A DNA stretch of 32,650 nt from an uncultured Corynebacterium sp. Lineage in GTDB: Bacteria; Actinomycetota; Actinomycetes; Mycobacteriales; Mycobacteriaceae. The DNA is taken from positions 1 to 32,650 of the forward strand of contig NZ_CALZFS010000015.1 in the NCBI RefSeq assembly GCF_945649885.1. The letters are read 5' to 3'. Shown one piece after another: positions 23,974 through 31,726 of the stretch (its first letter is position 1; each line of letters opens with the position of its first letter). The notes beneath the pieces are model-generated. The model had not been told where the DNA came from. It saw only the letters and a list, made by a program, of their open reading frames with translations, and did not search any database. A program made the translations under genes and the position numbers.

Positions 23974-24405
23974 ATGAGCGACAACACCGGCACACCGGAG
24001 CCACAGGTCGAAACAACCTCGGTATTCCGCGCCGATCTGCTGAAGGAAATGGAGTCGGGTGCTGGTAGCGCTCCTGCTGCGACTGGTGCTGATAACCTCC
24101 CTGCGGGTTCTGCACTACTCGTGGTTAAGCGTGGCCCCAACGCCGGCGCTCGTTTCCTTCTGGATCAGCCAACCACCAACGCTGGCCGCCACCCGGAAAG
24201 CGACATCTTCCTTGACGATGTCACCGTTTCCCGCCGCCACGCGGAATTCCGCATCAACGAAGGCGAATTCGAGGTTGTTGACGTTGGATCCCTGAACGGA
24301 ACCTACGTCAACCGCGAACCACGCAACTCCCAGGTCCTGCAGACCGGCGATGAGATCCAGATCGGTAAGTTCCGTCTGGTCTTCCTCGCAGGTCCAGCAG
24401 CCTAA
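23974..24405 (+). CDS. odhI: oxoglutarate dehydrogenase inhibitor OdhI (FHA protein)
   Basis: OdhI binds the E1 subunit OdhA of 2-oxoglutarate dehydrogenase and inhibits the TCA cycle at this branch point; it is released when phosphorylated by PknG and other Ser/Thr kinases. The 143-residue protein carries the N-terminal phosphorylation motif ETTSVFRADLL with T14 and T15. The FHA domain shows GRHPESDIFLDDVTVSRRHAEF and GSLNGTYVN. The N-terminal linker (about residues 29-42) differs from C. glutamicum OdhI as I remember it, so this is a related species. It is monocistronic, with its own promoter and terminator. Confidence 0.97.
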   Translation: MSDNTGTPEPQVETTSVFRADLLKEMESGAGSAPAATGADNLPAGSALLVVKRGPNAGARFLLDQPTTNAGRHPESDIFLDDVTVSRRHAEFRINEGEFEVVDVGSLNGTYVNREPRNSQVLQTGDEIQIGKFRLVFLAGPAA

Positions 24406-24441
24406 GAGAAACAACCTTTCAGTAGGTTTGCCATACACATT

Positions 24442-24477
24442 ACGGTTGCAGGATCTCACACGGTCTGCAACCGTTTT
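24442..24477 (+). terminator. terminator of odhI
   Basis: ACGGTTGCAG (24442-24451) pairs perfectly over 10 bp with CTGCAACCGT (24465-24474) around a 13-nt loop, followed by TTT. The U-tract is short. A TATACAAT sequence at 24481-24488, just after it, could be a promoter for ftsR. Confidence 0.75.
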
Positions 24478-24545
24478 GCGTATACAATCCTCTGAGAACT
24501 GTCCACCGTCAGCCCCTCAAATTCTCAGCAGGTAATAGCAGCATC

Positions 24546-25298
24546 GTGAGCGCACTTCATAAAACAGCAGCCAGCGTCAGCTTCGGAGCATCCACGCCCA
24601 GGGCAGCCAAGAAGAACAAGACCATGTCCATCGGAGTGGTTCTTGAGCGTTTGAACGCAGAATTTCCTGATGTCACGGTCTCCAAGATCCGCTTTCTCGA
24701 ATCAGAGGGACTGATCACCCCGGAACGCACCGCATCAGGCTACCGCCGATTCACCGAATCAGATGTGGAACGGTTGCGCTATATCCTGGTCACCCAGCGT
24801 GACAACTACCTTCCGCTGAAGGTCATCCGCGAACAGCTCGACGCCATGGACAATGGCTCCGTCACCGCCATCGGTGCGGGCGCGGCAGAGCCCCTGGTCA
24901 GTCCAGAGAAGTTCCGTGCACCAGCACTAACCCGCCTGACTGACTCTGATGTCGCGGAAAAATCCGGTGTGGACGTTGAGATGATCTCTGAGCTGGTCGC
25001 CGCAAAACTGATCAAGCCGGATGCCGCTGGATTCTTCACCCATGATGATGTCCTGATCGCCAATACCGCAGGTTCACTGAGGGACATGGGCTTTGATCTC
25101 AGACAGTTGAAATCACTGGGCAATGCAGCAACCCGCCAGGCTGATCTGATCACACAGGTGGCAAGCCCCGTTGCCCGTGGCAAAAGCGATGTGGCTCAGC
25201 AACGCGCAGAGGAACTTGCACAGCAGATGTGTTCTCTGGTTGTCTCCATGCACGCATCACTGGTCAAAAACGCAACTCGGGAACAGCTGGGATATTAA
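24546..25298 (+). CDS. ftsR: MerR-family regulator FtsR
   Basis: This 250-residue transcription factor occupies the place of C. glutamicum Cg1631 (FtsR), an activator of ftsZ; the mycobacterial counterpart is Rv1828. The N-terminal winged helix-turn-helix has MSIGVVLERLNAEFPDVTVS and KIRFLESEGLITPERTASGY. A second winged-helix-like domain lies at about 130-200 (LTRLTDSDVAEKSGVDVEMI). GTG 24546 has only a weak AGCAGG upstream. TAATAG (24533-24538) ends 7 nt before it and could give a leaderless transcript; TACAAT (24483-24488) is an alternative with a 50-nt leader. Confidence 0.88.
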   Translation: MSALHKTAASVSFGASTPRAAKKNKTMSIGVVLERLNAEFPDVTVSKIRFLESEGLITPERTASGYRRFTESDVERLRYILVTQRDNYLPLKVIREQLDAMDNGSVTAIGAGAAEPLVSPEKFRAPALTRLTDSDVAEKSGVDVEMISELVAAKLIKPDAAGFFTHDDVLIANTAGSLRDMGFDLRQLKSLGNAATRQADLITQVASPVARGKSDVAQQRAEELAQQMCSLVVSMHASLVKNATREQLGY

Positions 25299-25299
25299 T

Positions 25300-25917
25300 T
25301 TGAATACACACTTTGTTGAACTGGAATTCCACGGCATCCACACCATGGAACCAGAAGGTTTCACCTGCGCCATCTTCCGCTGGGAAGAGGGCAACAAGAT
25401 CCTCCCAGTCTGGCTGGATCAGGATGATGCACTGAAAATCCAGGCATATCACGCCGGTTTCAGCCCACGCCGACCCACCTCGCATGAACTGTTGGCGGAA
25501 GCCTTCACCCGCAACGGCCCATGGGTGAGTAACCTACGTATCGTCAGTCACTTCGAGGGCGTGTACATGGCATCAATCATCACCTCGGAAGGTGAGGAAT
25601 TCGACGCCCGCCCCAGCGATGTCATCATGTTGTCGGAACTTCTGGAAGTTCCCATCTCCGCAGACGAAGAGATCCTCCAGCAGACCGCAGTCTTCGTCAA
25701 TGACGAAAATCTGGAGGCCTACTTCGGCATCGTCATCGATGCCACGGCGGGGGACAGCGACGGTTTCCCGGAATCTGCTTCTGGCAATGCCCAGGCAGAT
25801 GCTGATTTCCAGCAGTTAATGCAGAGCCTGGGTGTCACCGAAGATGATCTATTCATCGACACCGATCAGGGCACCGCACCTGATGATCAGGATGGAAATC
25901 CAGGCGAGAACCGATAA
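25300..25917 (+). CDS. DUF151 / bifunctional-nuclease-domain protein
   Basis: This 205-residue protein has the DUF151 (BFN) fold: an N-terminal LEFHGIHT strand and the central signature LPVWLDQDDALKI, then RRPTSHELLAEAF and the motif ARPSDVIMLSELLEVPI that includes the conserved RPSD. The last ~65 residues are acidic and likely disordered. The start is TTG 25300, one base after the ftsR stop, with GGGA at 25289-25292; earlier in-frame starts lie inside ftsR. Close coupling to ftsR suggests cotranscription. The family's nuclease activity was described for plant BFN proteins; activity here is unproven. Confidence 0.85.
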   Translation: MNTHFVELEFHGIHTMEPEGFTCAIFRWEEGNKILPVWLDQDDALKIQAYHAGFSPRRPTSHELLAEAFTRNGPWVSNLRIVSHFEGVYMASIITSEGEEFDARPSDVIMLSELLEVPISADEEILQQTAVFVNDENLEAYFGIVIDATAGDSDGFPESASGNAQADADFQQLMQSLGVTEDDLFIDTDQGTAPDDQDGNPGENR

Positions 25918-25977
25918 CTTTATTCACTTAGGCGTCACTTTGCCACACCTGTGTTTGGCGTGTCGCGTGATTAAACC

Positions 25978-26007
25978 TTGACGGTAGTCTAGACTTTCTA
26001 CCAGAAT
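25978..26007 (+). promoter_or_regulatory. promoter of the second merR gene with dyad in the spacer
   Basis: TTGACG (25978-25983) is a strong -35. CAGAAT (26002-26007) at 18-bp spacing is the best -10. The perfect palindrome AGTCTAGACT (25986-25995) lies in the spacer, the position MerR-type regulators use. TGTAAGTT occurs twice downstream (26011-26018 and 26041-26048) as a direct repeat 30 nt apart. Confidence 0.45.
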
Positions 26008-26091
26008 AAGTGTAAGTTTCACGCTTAAAATTCACATCGATGTAAGTTGATGAGAATTTCATATACCAACACTGAAGCATCGGAGACATCA

Positions 26092-26673
26092 GTGAACGAA
26101 GAGTCTAGTTTTCAGGGTGATCTTTTCGCCCCCACGCAGGTTCCTGTCCAGGAAACCCTGTTTGACGTCGGACCAGACGAAGAAGTCGGGTACCGCGTCC
26201 CAACGGCATGCCAGGTAACAGGCATCACCTACAGGCAGCTTGATTACTGGGCACGCACCAAGCTGGTTGTGCCCTCCATCCGCGGAGCACGCGGTTCAGG
26301 ATCCCAGCGACTGTACTCCTTCAAGGACATTCTGGTCCTCAAGATTGTCAAGCGACTTCTTGACACTGGTATCTCCCTGCAGAACATCCGTCTGGCAGTG
26401 GACAAGCTGCGGGATCGCGGCGTCAGTGATCTGGCTGAGATCACGCTGGTCTCCGATGGCAGCACCGTCTACGAATGCCGCTCCAATGAGGAGGTCATTG
26501 ATCTTCTCGGTGGTGGACAGGGTGTCTTCGGCATCGCGGTTCCGGGCATCATGAAAGAACTGACCGGGGATATCTCCGCCTTCCCGTCAGAGCGCATTGA
26601 TGACTCTTTTGAGGCAGAGCCCATCAACTTTCAGGACGAGCTGGCTTCACGCCGCAAGCGTAAAACCTCTTAA
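26092..26673 (+). CDS. MerR-family transcriptional regulator
   Basis: This protein has an N-terminal ~40-residue acidic region followed by a MerR helix-turn-helix: VGYRVPTACQVTGITYRQLD, then YWARTKLVVPSIR and SQRLYSFKDILVLKIVKRLL. The effector part is short. It corresponds to the second merR gene next to odhI/ftsR in actinobacteria (mycobacterial Rv1830 type). I prefer GTG 26092 because GGAG lies 7 nt upstream (193 residues); ATG 26050 would add 14 residues without a ribosome site. The end is a basic tail (SRRKRKTS). It probably binds its own promoter. Confidence 0.85.
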   Translation: MNEESSFQGDLFAPTQVPVQETLFDVGPDEEVGYRVPTACQVTGITYRQLDYWARTKLVVPSIRGARGSGSQRLYSFKDILVLKIVKRLLDTGISLQNIRLAVDKLRDRGVSDLAEITLVSDGSTVYECRSNEEVIDLLGGGQGVFGIAVPGIMKELTGDISAFPSERIDDSFEAEPINFQDELASRRKRKTS

Positions 26674-26693
26674 ATAAAGCGCGAGGACCTGAT

Positions 26694-26761
26694 ATCCCCG
26701 CTTCTGAAGACATGAGTTTCTCCGAACTCAAGTCTTCAGAAGCGGGGATTCTTCTCTTCTT
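26694..26761 (+). terminator. very long hairpin terminator
   Basis: ATCCCCGCTTCTGAAGAC (26694-26711) pairs perfectly with 26732-26749. After one A/A mismatch, TGAGTT pairs with AACTCA around a 6-nt loop, giving 24 paired bases. TCTTCTCTTCTT follows. Confidence 0.9.
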
Positions 26762-26767
26762 AAGAGC

Positions 26768-26816
26768 CAATGAAAAAGACTCCTGTTGGTTGACTGAGAT
26801 ACCCGACAGGAGTCTT
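26768..26816 (-). terminator. terminator of the VWA-protein gene
   Basis: AAGACTCCTGT (26776-26786) pairs with ACAGGAGTCTT (26806-26816), 11 bp with a 19-nt loop. On the minus strand TTTTT follows immediately (complement of 26773-26777). Together with the previous hairpin it separates two convergent units. Confidence 0.85.
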
Positions 26817-26828
26817 GTGCGTGCTTGT

Positions 26829-28301
26829 CTAGAACCCGAAGGCTGCTCTTAAGGTGTCAGTGATTTCCTGGGTATTGGCTGCGGTGACGGCCGATCCACC
26901 ATTAGCCATGGCATAGCCGGCCAGGGTGCGGTCAACTTCGCCGGGACCCACATGAACCACATGGAGGGATACCTTGTCCCCAGCGGTGGCCTCGATGTCA
27001 CGGAGGAATGCCTCATCGGAGTAATCACTGGCGGATCCGGTGGTGACCAGGACAATGCGAACTTCACGGCCAGAAGCACCTGAATGTTCCGCACCGATTG
27101 ATGCGGCGGCCACTGCTGCGGCACGGGTCAGCGGAACGCCGCCGGTACCGAAGCTGGAGATGGCACCTGCGGCATTATTGCCACCGCTCTGATCTGGGAA
27201 GGAGACATTCGGGCGCCAACCGCGGGTCACACCCGGGTTTAGTGGGGAGGAGTAGTTGTTCAGCGCCACCTGATTACCCAGACCACCGGTTTCACGGGCC
27301 AGATCTGCAAGGAGATTACTGGTCAGGGTGTGATAGTTTTCCTGACTACCCGCAACAGGCTGATCCATGTTGGCGGAGGTGTCCAGCACAATCAGGGTGT
27401 CTGAGGGCGAACCGGTGTTGGCCGAGGCCTCTTCTTCGGCGGCGGCCTTGGCAGCCGCGTCATCAGACATCTCCTGTGCGCGTTCGACCATGGCGGTCAG
27501 CGCTGCATCATCAACAGTCGGGTCCAAGGACAGGGAGTCGGCGAAGTCTGCGCCGGCACGGGCCTGATCCTCAGTGATGCCCTCTGCAGCGTTGACAGGG
27601 ATGGCCCACACGGGGACCTCTGCGTCTTCGATCGGAGTGAAGTCATAGCCCTCGGGAAGCTCAGCGGATTCCAGGGTGGCAAATGCGGGAGACTGGGCGG
27701 CCTGCTCTGCTGTGGTGTCTGTGTCTTCAGCCAGGGCAGCTGTGGCTGCTTCTTCATCGCCACCGGCCAGTGCCAGGGCGACGGTGGCTGCGGTCAGTGG
27801 CTGATCGGCAACGGGGAAGCTGGCACCGTCAAGACTGACGGCATTGTGATCTGAGGCGGCCACACCGGCCTGTGCGGCATCCACCTGGGACCAGGTGTCC
27901 TCCGGGCCTGCTGGTGTTGCACCGATGTCTGCCAGAGCTGCTGCAGCCTCTTCACGGGATCCGGCAAACAGGTAGGTGGCTGCTTCACCATCACCAGCAG
28001 GTTCTGCAGTGACACAGAAGTCACGCGTGACCGGGTCGGTGTCATTGAACTTCTGCACGGCAGACTCAACCAGGTTGGCATCACCACCGATGGGGAGTGT
28101 GAGGTCGCCCTGGATACACTCCTGCTCTGATGTGGAAGATGTTGGCTCAGTGGTGCCCTCAGCCTGGGTGGAACTGTCATCTGAGCCGCCAGTGAAAAAC
28201 CACCAGGCGATCAGAACACCGACCAAAATGCTGATGGCCAATATAACGGTCAAAGATTTGGACAGTGCGTAGTTACTCTGCCCACTGGAATGTCGTGCCA
28301 C
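26829..28301 (-). CDS. membrane-anchored substrate-binding-like/VWA domain protein
   Basis: This 490-residue protein is probably attached to the outer face of the membrane. A short basic start is followed by one hydrophobic segment (about residues 16-36) and a Ser/Thr/Glu-rich linker. A region at about 62-260, with cysteines C62 and C96, resembles a degenerate substrate-binding fold. After an Ala/Glu-rich helical stretch (265-295) comes a von Willebrand A domain beginning DTLIVLDTSANMD; the MIDAS motif DxSxS reads DTSAN (307-311). GTG 28301 has GAGGGAG upstream. The role is unknown; actinobacterial proteins with this architecture are common. Confidence 0.8.
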   Translation of the reverse strand: MARHSSGQSNYALSKSLTVILAISILVGVLIAWWFFTGGSDDSSTQAEGTTEPTSSTSEQECIQGDLTLPIGGDANLVESAVQKFNDTDPVTRDFCVTAEPAGDGEAATYLFAGSREEAAAALADIGATPAGPEDTWSQVDAAQAGVAASDHNAVSLDGASFPVADQPLTAATVALALAGGDEEAATAALAEDTDTTAEQAAQSPAFATLESAELPEGYDFTPIEDAEVPVWAIPVNAAEGITEDQARAGADFADSLSLDPTVDDAALTAMVERAQEMSDDAAAKAAAEEEASANTGSPSDTLIVLDTSANMDQPVAGSQENYHTLTSNLLADLARETGGLGNQVALNNYSSPLNPGVTRGWRPNVSFPDQSGGNNAAGAISSFGTGGVPLTRAAAVAAASIGAEHSGASGREVRIVLVTTGSASDYSDEAFLRDIEATAGDKVSLHVVHVGPGEVDRTLAGYAMANGGSAVTAANTQEITDTLRAAFGF

Positions 28302-28327
28302 GGCCGCTCCCTCGAAGTGATGGTGAA

Positions 28328-29218
28328 CTAACCCAGAAGTTTAGCGCTAAGCGCCTGTTTGGTGACGGAGACAAGCCGGTCACGGATGGGTTTTGCCCGC
28401 TGCGACAATGCCCGCTGACGTGCCACATATTCGGCCTTGCCCTCGGAAGTCTCGATTGCCACCACCCCGAAGCCATATTCACGGCAGTCATAAGGGGAAG
28501 CCTCCATATCCAGGATACGGGTGTCCCGTGCCAGCTCAAAAGCATCCAGGAACACCTCACCGGGAATCAGAGGACCCAACTTGGATGTCCACTTGTACAG
28601 ATCCATCGTCGCATGCAGGCACCCACACTGATCATTGCGGGGCTGATCCTCCCGGTTGAGTACCGTCAGATTGAGTGGGATGGCGGGTTCAGTGAAGAAT
28701 CTGAAGGCATCAAAGTGGGTGCATTTGAGCTGGTGGGATTCCACCACGACGTCGGTGGTGGCATGGCCCAGACGCAGGGGAAGATCATGACGGATCTGTT
28801 CCGGGGTGGTTTTATACACCATGGCCCACTCATGAAGCCCAAAGCAGTCAAACTGGGTGGGATTGGTGGCAGTGGTAGCCAAGAGGTCATGAATATAGCG
28901 CACGGACTGCCCACGTCGAGCCATGAAGGAGTCCAGATCCACGGTGACAGCAGGGGTGCCAGGGGCGTCGATAAGCGTGTAGTCACGCCAGCCGGCATGC
29001 GGCGGATCACCCTGTAGGAGCACGCCGAGCCCGGGGTGCCAGGTTTTCAGGTGGGCGGGGCGGACGGGGTAGTACTCAAATAGGAAATCAAACACGGGGT
29101 GCTTGATATGTGCCTGCCTGCGTTTGAGGTGGGCCTCGGTGAATGCGTGAGCCCGCGCCTCATGAGCGCGGGCTTGTTGCATCCACTCCTGCTGGGTGAG
29201 GGAAGTGGGTTCTAACAC
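28328..29218 (-). CDS. conserved actinobacterial protein, often labelled 3-methyladenine DNA glycosylase
   Basis: This soluble protein of about 296 residues has the conserved blocks LTQQEWMQQARAHEARAHAF, HPVFDFLFEYYPVRPAHLKTW, WHPGLGVLL, FDCFGLHEWAMVYK and a Cys/His-containing QCGCLHATMDLYKW. I recall corynebacterial orthologues carrying the label 3-methyladenine DNA glycosylase, but I see no helix-hairpin-helix or other glycosylase signature, so the label is doubtful. The start is placed at GTG 29218, just before the conserved LTQQEW. ATG 29182 has a better ribosome site (AGGAG) but would remove that motif. It lies 10 nt downstream of the CNNM gene on the same strand. Confidence 0.75.
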   Translation of the reverse strand: MLEPTSLTQQEWMQQARAHEARAHAFTEAHLKRRQAHIKHPVFDFLFEYYPVRPAHLKTWHPGLGVLLQGDPPHAGWRDYTLIDAPGTPAVTVDLDSFMARRGQSVRYIHDLLATTATNPTQFDCFGLHEWAMVYKTTPEQIRHDLPLRLGHATTDVVVESHQLKCTHFDAFRFFTEPAIPLNLTVLNREDQPRNDQCGCLHATMDLYKWTSKLGPLIPGEVFLDAFELARDTRILDMEASPYDCREYGFGVVAIETSEGKAEYVARQRALSQRAKPIRDRLVSVTKQALSAKLLG

Positions 29219-29228
29219 CTGTCTATAT

Positions 29229-30293
29229 TTACTCGGTTGCGTCCTCGTGAGTCCAGTCGTTGACCGTACCGACATATTCCTCGATGAGGTCCTCGAGTGT
29301 GATCACACCCAGGAGCTCACCACGCTGACGGACCTGCGCCATGTGGGCGGAACGACGGTGCATGGTGTGCAACACATCATCCATGAGACCATCGGCATCC
29401 ACATTGGTCAGGGGGCGTAGCTCAGAACGCGGGATGCTCTCAGAGGGGTTCATCTCCGGATCTGCCAGACGTGGCAGGACATCCTTGATGTGGATGTATC
29501 CCAGGTAGGAGCCATCAACACCGGTGACCGGGAAACGGGAGTAACCGGTTTCCCGCACAGCGGTCTCCAGCTCAGCCAGGGTGGGGCCCTGACGGCCGAA
29601 GTCGAGGGAGCGGACATCTTCATCCCGAATCACCAGTTCCTTGACGGAACGGTGCTCGGTGTGGAGTGCCTTGGACAGACGTGCATGCTCCTCGGCATCC
29701 AGCAGACCTTCGAGACGAGACTCAGAGATCATGCTGGCCAGCTGTTCCGGATCCACGGTGGAATCCAGCTCATCCTTCTGCTCAACTCCGAAGAGCCGCA
29801 GGGTGATGCGGGCGACCCAGTTCATGAAACGGATCAGGGGGCCAGTGATCTTCACCCAGAAGATCAAGCCGGGGGAGAGCCACATGGACAGCGTCTCAGG
29901 TCCGGCGATGGCGATGTTCTTCGGAACCATCTCACCGAACAGGATGTGCAGCCAGGTGATGATGCCCAGGGCGATGACAAAGGAGATTGGGTGCAGGAGA
30001 TTCTCCGGCACACCAACGGCCATGAATGGCACCTCGAGGAAGTGTGCGATGGCAGGTTCGGCGATCTTACCCAGCAACAGGGAACACAGGGTGATGCCGA
30101 ACTGGGCGCCCGCCAGCATGATGGACAGGTGCTCGGTGGCATACAGTGCTCGCTCAGCGGACTTCTTGCCCTGTGCGATATGGGCTTCCAGCCGGTCACG
30201 GCGAGAGGAGATCAAGGCGAATTCAGCCGCCACGAAGAAGGCATTGAGAGCCAGGAGGGCAATGATGAAGAGGACGGTTACCCAGATATTCAC
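29229..30293 (-). CDS. CNNM/DUF21 membrane protein with CBS pair (CorC/HlyC type)
   Basis: This 354-residue protein has an N-terminal DUF21 (CNNM transmembrane) domain, about residues 1-170, with several hydrophobic helices and the conserved NAFFVAAEFALISSRRDRLE start, followed by a CBS-domain pair (ELVIRDEDV ... SRFPVTG ... GYIHIKDVL; LLGVITLEDLIEEYVG). The C-terminal CorC/HlyC domain found in the next gene is missing. Such proteins are linked to magnesium/cobalt efflux; the hemolysin name is historical. The GTG start overlaps the upstream gene's stop by 4 nt, so the two probably work as a pair. Confidence 0.88.
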   Translation of the reverse strand: MNIWVTVLFIIALLALNAFFVAAEFALISSRRDRLEAHIAQGKKSAERALYATEHLSIMLAGAQFGITLCSLLLGKIAEPAIAHFLEVPFMAVGVPENLLHPISFVIALGIITWLHILFGEMVPKNIAIAGPETLSMWLSPGLIFWVKITGPLIRFMNWVARITLRLFGVEQKDELDSTVDPEQLASMISESRLEGLLDAEEHARLSKALHTEHRSVKELVIRDEDVRSLDFGRQGPTLAELETAVRETGYSRFPVTGVDGSYLGYIHIKDVLPRLADPEMNPSESIPRSELRPLTNVDADGLMDDVLHTMHRRSAHMAQVRQRGELLGVITLEDLIEEYVGTVNDWTHEDATE

Positions 30294-31672
30294 TTGGTGT
30301 ACTCCTCTGCTTCTTCATGGGTGATGGGGGTGAGAACAGCCTTGTCTATGCGGCGGTCTTCCATCACGGTGACACGTGCTATCCACCGGCCGGTGAAACT
30401 GGATTCGAATTCATCCATGCCAGGTGTTTCCGTCTGGGGTAGCAGGGTGACATCGCCGACCTTGGGGATCCGGCCCATGGCGAACATGATCAGCCCGCCC
30501 AGGGTTTCAAAGGGGCCGTCAGGGGCGCTGTAACCGACGTGGAGCTGCAGCTGGTCGGTGCGGACCAGGCCGGAGACCTCCCAGCTGGCGCCGAACTGTT
30601 GGAAGTCACGTTCGGCTTCAGAGTCATCGTATTCGTCATAGACCTCACCAAGGATCTCCTCGACGACATCTTCGATGGTGACCAGGCCTGCGGTGCCGCC
30701 ATATTCATCGGCGATGAGCACCACCTGGGAACCGGCGGAACGAACAGCGTTGAGTACCGCATCGCCGTCAAGGCTGGCCGGGACCACGGGGATCCGGCGT
30801 GCCAGCTGGCGCAGCTTGGTGGTGGAACGCTCCTCACGGGATACGGAGAAGGCATCCTTGATGTGGACCATACCGATCGTTTCATCCAAGTCACCGTCGG
30901 TGACGGGGAAACGGGAGTGACCTGTTTCCAGAGCCATGGTGATCAGATCATCCACGGTGTCATCCACTTTGAGGGTTTCAATGGTGGAACGTGGAGTCAT
31001 GAACTCCTCAGCGGTGGACTCACCAAATTTCAGTGAGCGGTTGATCACCGCAGCGGTGGTCTGATCCAATTCACCACTTTCCGCGGAGTTGCGGACCAGG
31101 GCGGTGAGTTCCTGCGCGGAACGGGCAGATGCCAGTTCTTCTGCAGGTTCAATGCCGAGTTTGCGCACGATGAAGTTGGCGGAGTTGTTCATGGTCTTGA
31201 TGAAGAGCTTGAAGGACATGTTGAACCAGTGCACCGGGTGGACCACAAAGCGTGCCACACCCAGTGGATTGGTGATCGCCCAGTTCTTCGGGATGAGTTC
31301 ACCGAAGACCATGGAGAGGAAGGTGGCCACGATCAGTGCAATGATCAGCGCGACTGTTGTGGAGGCAGACTCAGTGAGTCCGACCAGTTCCAACACCGGG
31401 GTGAAGAATTTTGAGAGGACGGGTTCTGCAAGGAAGCCCGTGGCGAGTGTCGTGATCGTGATACCGAGCTGAGCTCCGGAGAGTACGAACGACAGATTCT
31501 GGTAGTCCCTCTTCACTGCATGGGCGCTCGCGTCGCCCTTCTGCTTGACGTGGTTGTCCACGGTGGACCTCTCCATGCCGGTGAGTGCGAACTCAATGGC
31601 GACGAAGAGACCGGTACTGGCTGTGAGAAGCACGAAGCCGAGCAATGAGAGGATGCTTATGAGTATGTCCAT
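30290..31672 (-). CDS. CNNM/DUF21-CBS-CorC membrane protein
   Basis: This 460-residue protein has a DUF21 domain (about 1-190; GLFVAIEFALTGMERSTVD, LSFVLSGAQLGITITTLATG, FGELIPKNWAI), a CBS pair (FMTPRSTIETLK ... SRFPVTD ... GMVHIKDAF; VVLIADEYGGTAGLVTIEDV) and a C-terminal CorC/HlyC (transporter-associated) domain (about 370-440; LGGLIMFAMGRIPKVGD). It is the full-length member, while the downstream overlapping gene is the short member. Paired CNNM genes of long and short type are frequent in actinobacteria. Probable role: divalent cation (Mg/Co) efflux or homeostasis. Confidence 0.9.
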   Translation of the reverse strand: MDILISILSLLGFVLLTASTGLFVAIEFALTGMERSTVDNHVKQKGDASAHAVKRDYQNLSFVLSGAQLGITITTLATGFLAEPVLSKFFTPVLELVGLTESASTTVALIIALIVATFLSMVFGELIPKNWAITNPLGVARFVVHPVHWFNMSFKLFIKTMNNSANFIVRKLGIEPAEELASARSAQELTALVRNSAESGELDQTTAAVINRSLKFGESTAEEFMTPRSTIETLKVDDTVDDLITMALETGHSRFPVTDGDLDETIGMVHIKDAFSVSREERSTTKLRQLARRIPVVPASLDGDAVLNAVRSAGSQVVLIADEYGGTAGLVTIEDVVEEILGEVYDEYDDSEAERDFQQFGASWEVSGLVRTDQLQLHVGYSAPDGPFETLGGLIMFAMGRIPKVGDVTLLPQTETPGMDEFESSFTGRWIARVTVMEDRRIDKAVLTPITHEEAEEYTK

Positions 31673-31726
31673 TAGCCTTAAGGTGGCAACCTGCTCCCAG
31701 AACCCGGATTAGAGGTGAGGGAACTG

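Noticed and set aside
28265..29017. 250-residue plus-strand open frame
   Set aside because: Antisense to the conserved minus-strand gene at 28328-29218; no recognisable motifs.
29182..29218. ATG 29182 as start of the conserved gene at 28328
   Set aside because: It has a good AGGAG but would cut off the LTQQEW segment that appears conserved, so GTG 29218 was preferred; this remains open.
29490..30533. 347-residue open frame antisense to the CNNM genes
   Set aside because: Lies opposite two well-supported membrane protein genes and shows no domain or ribosome site.
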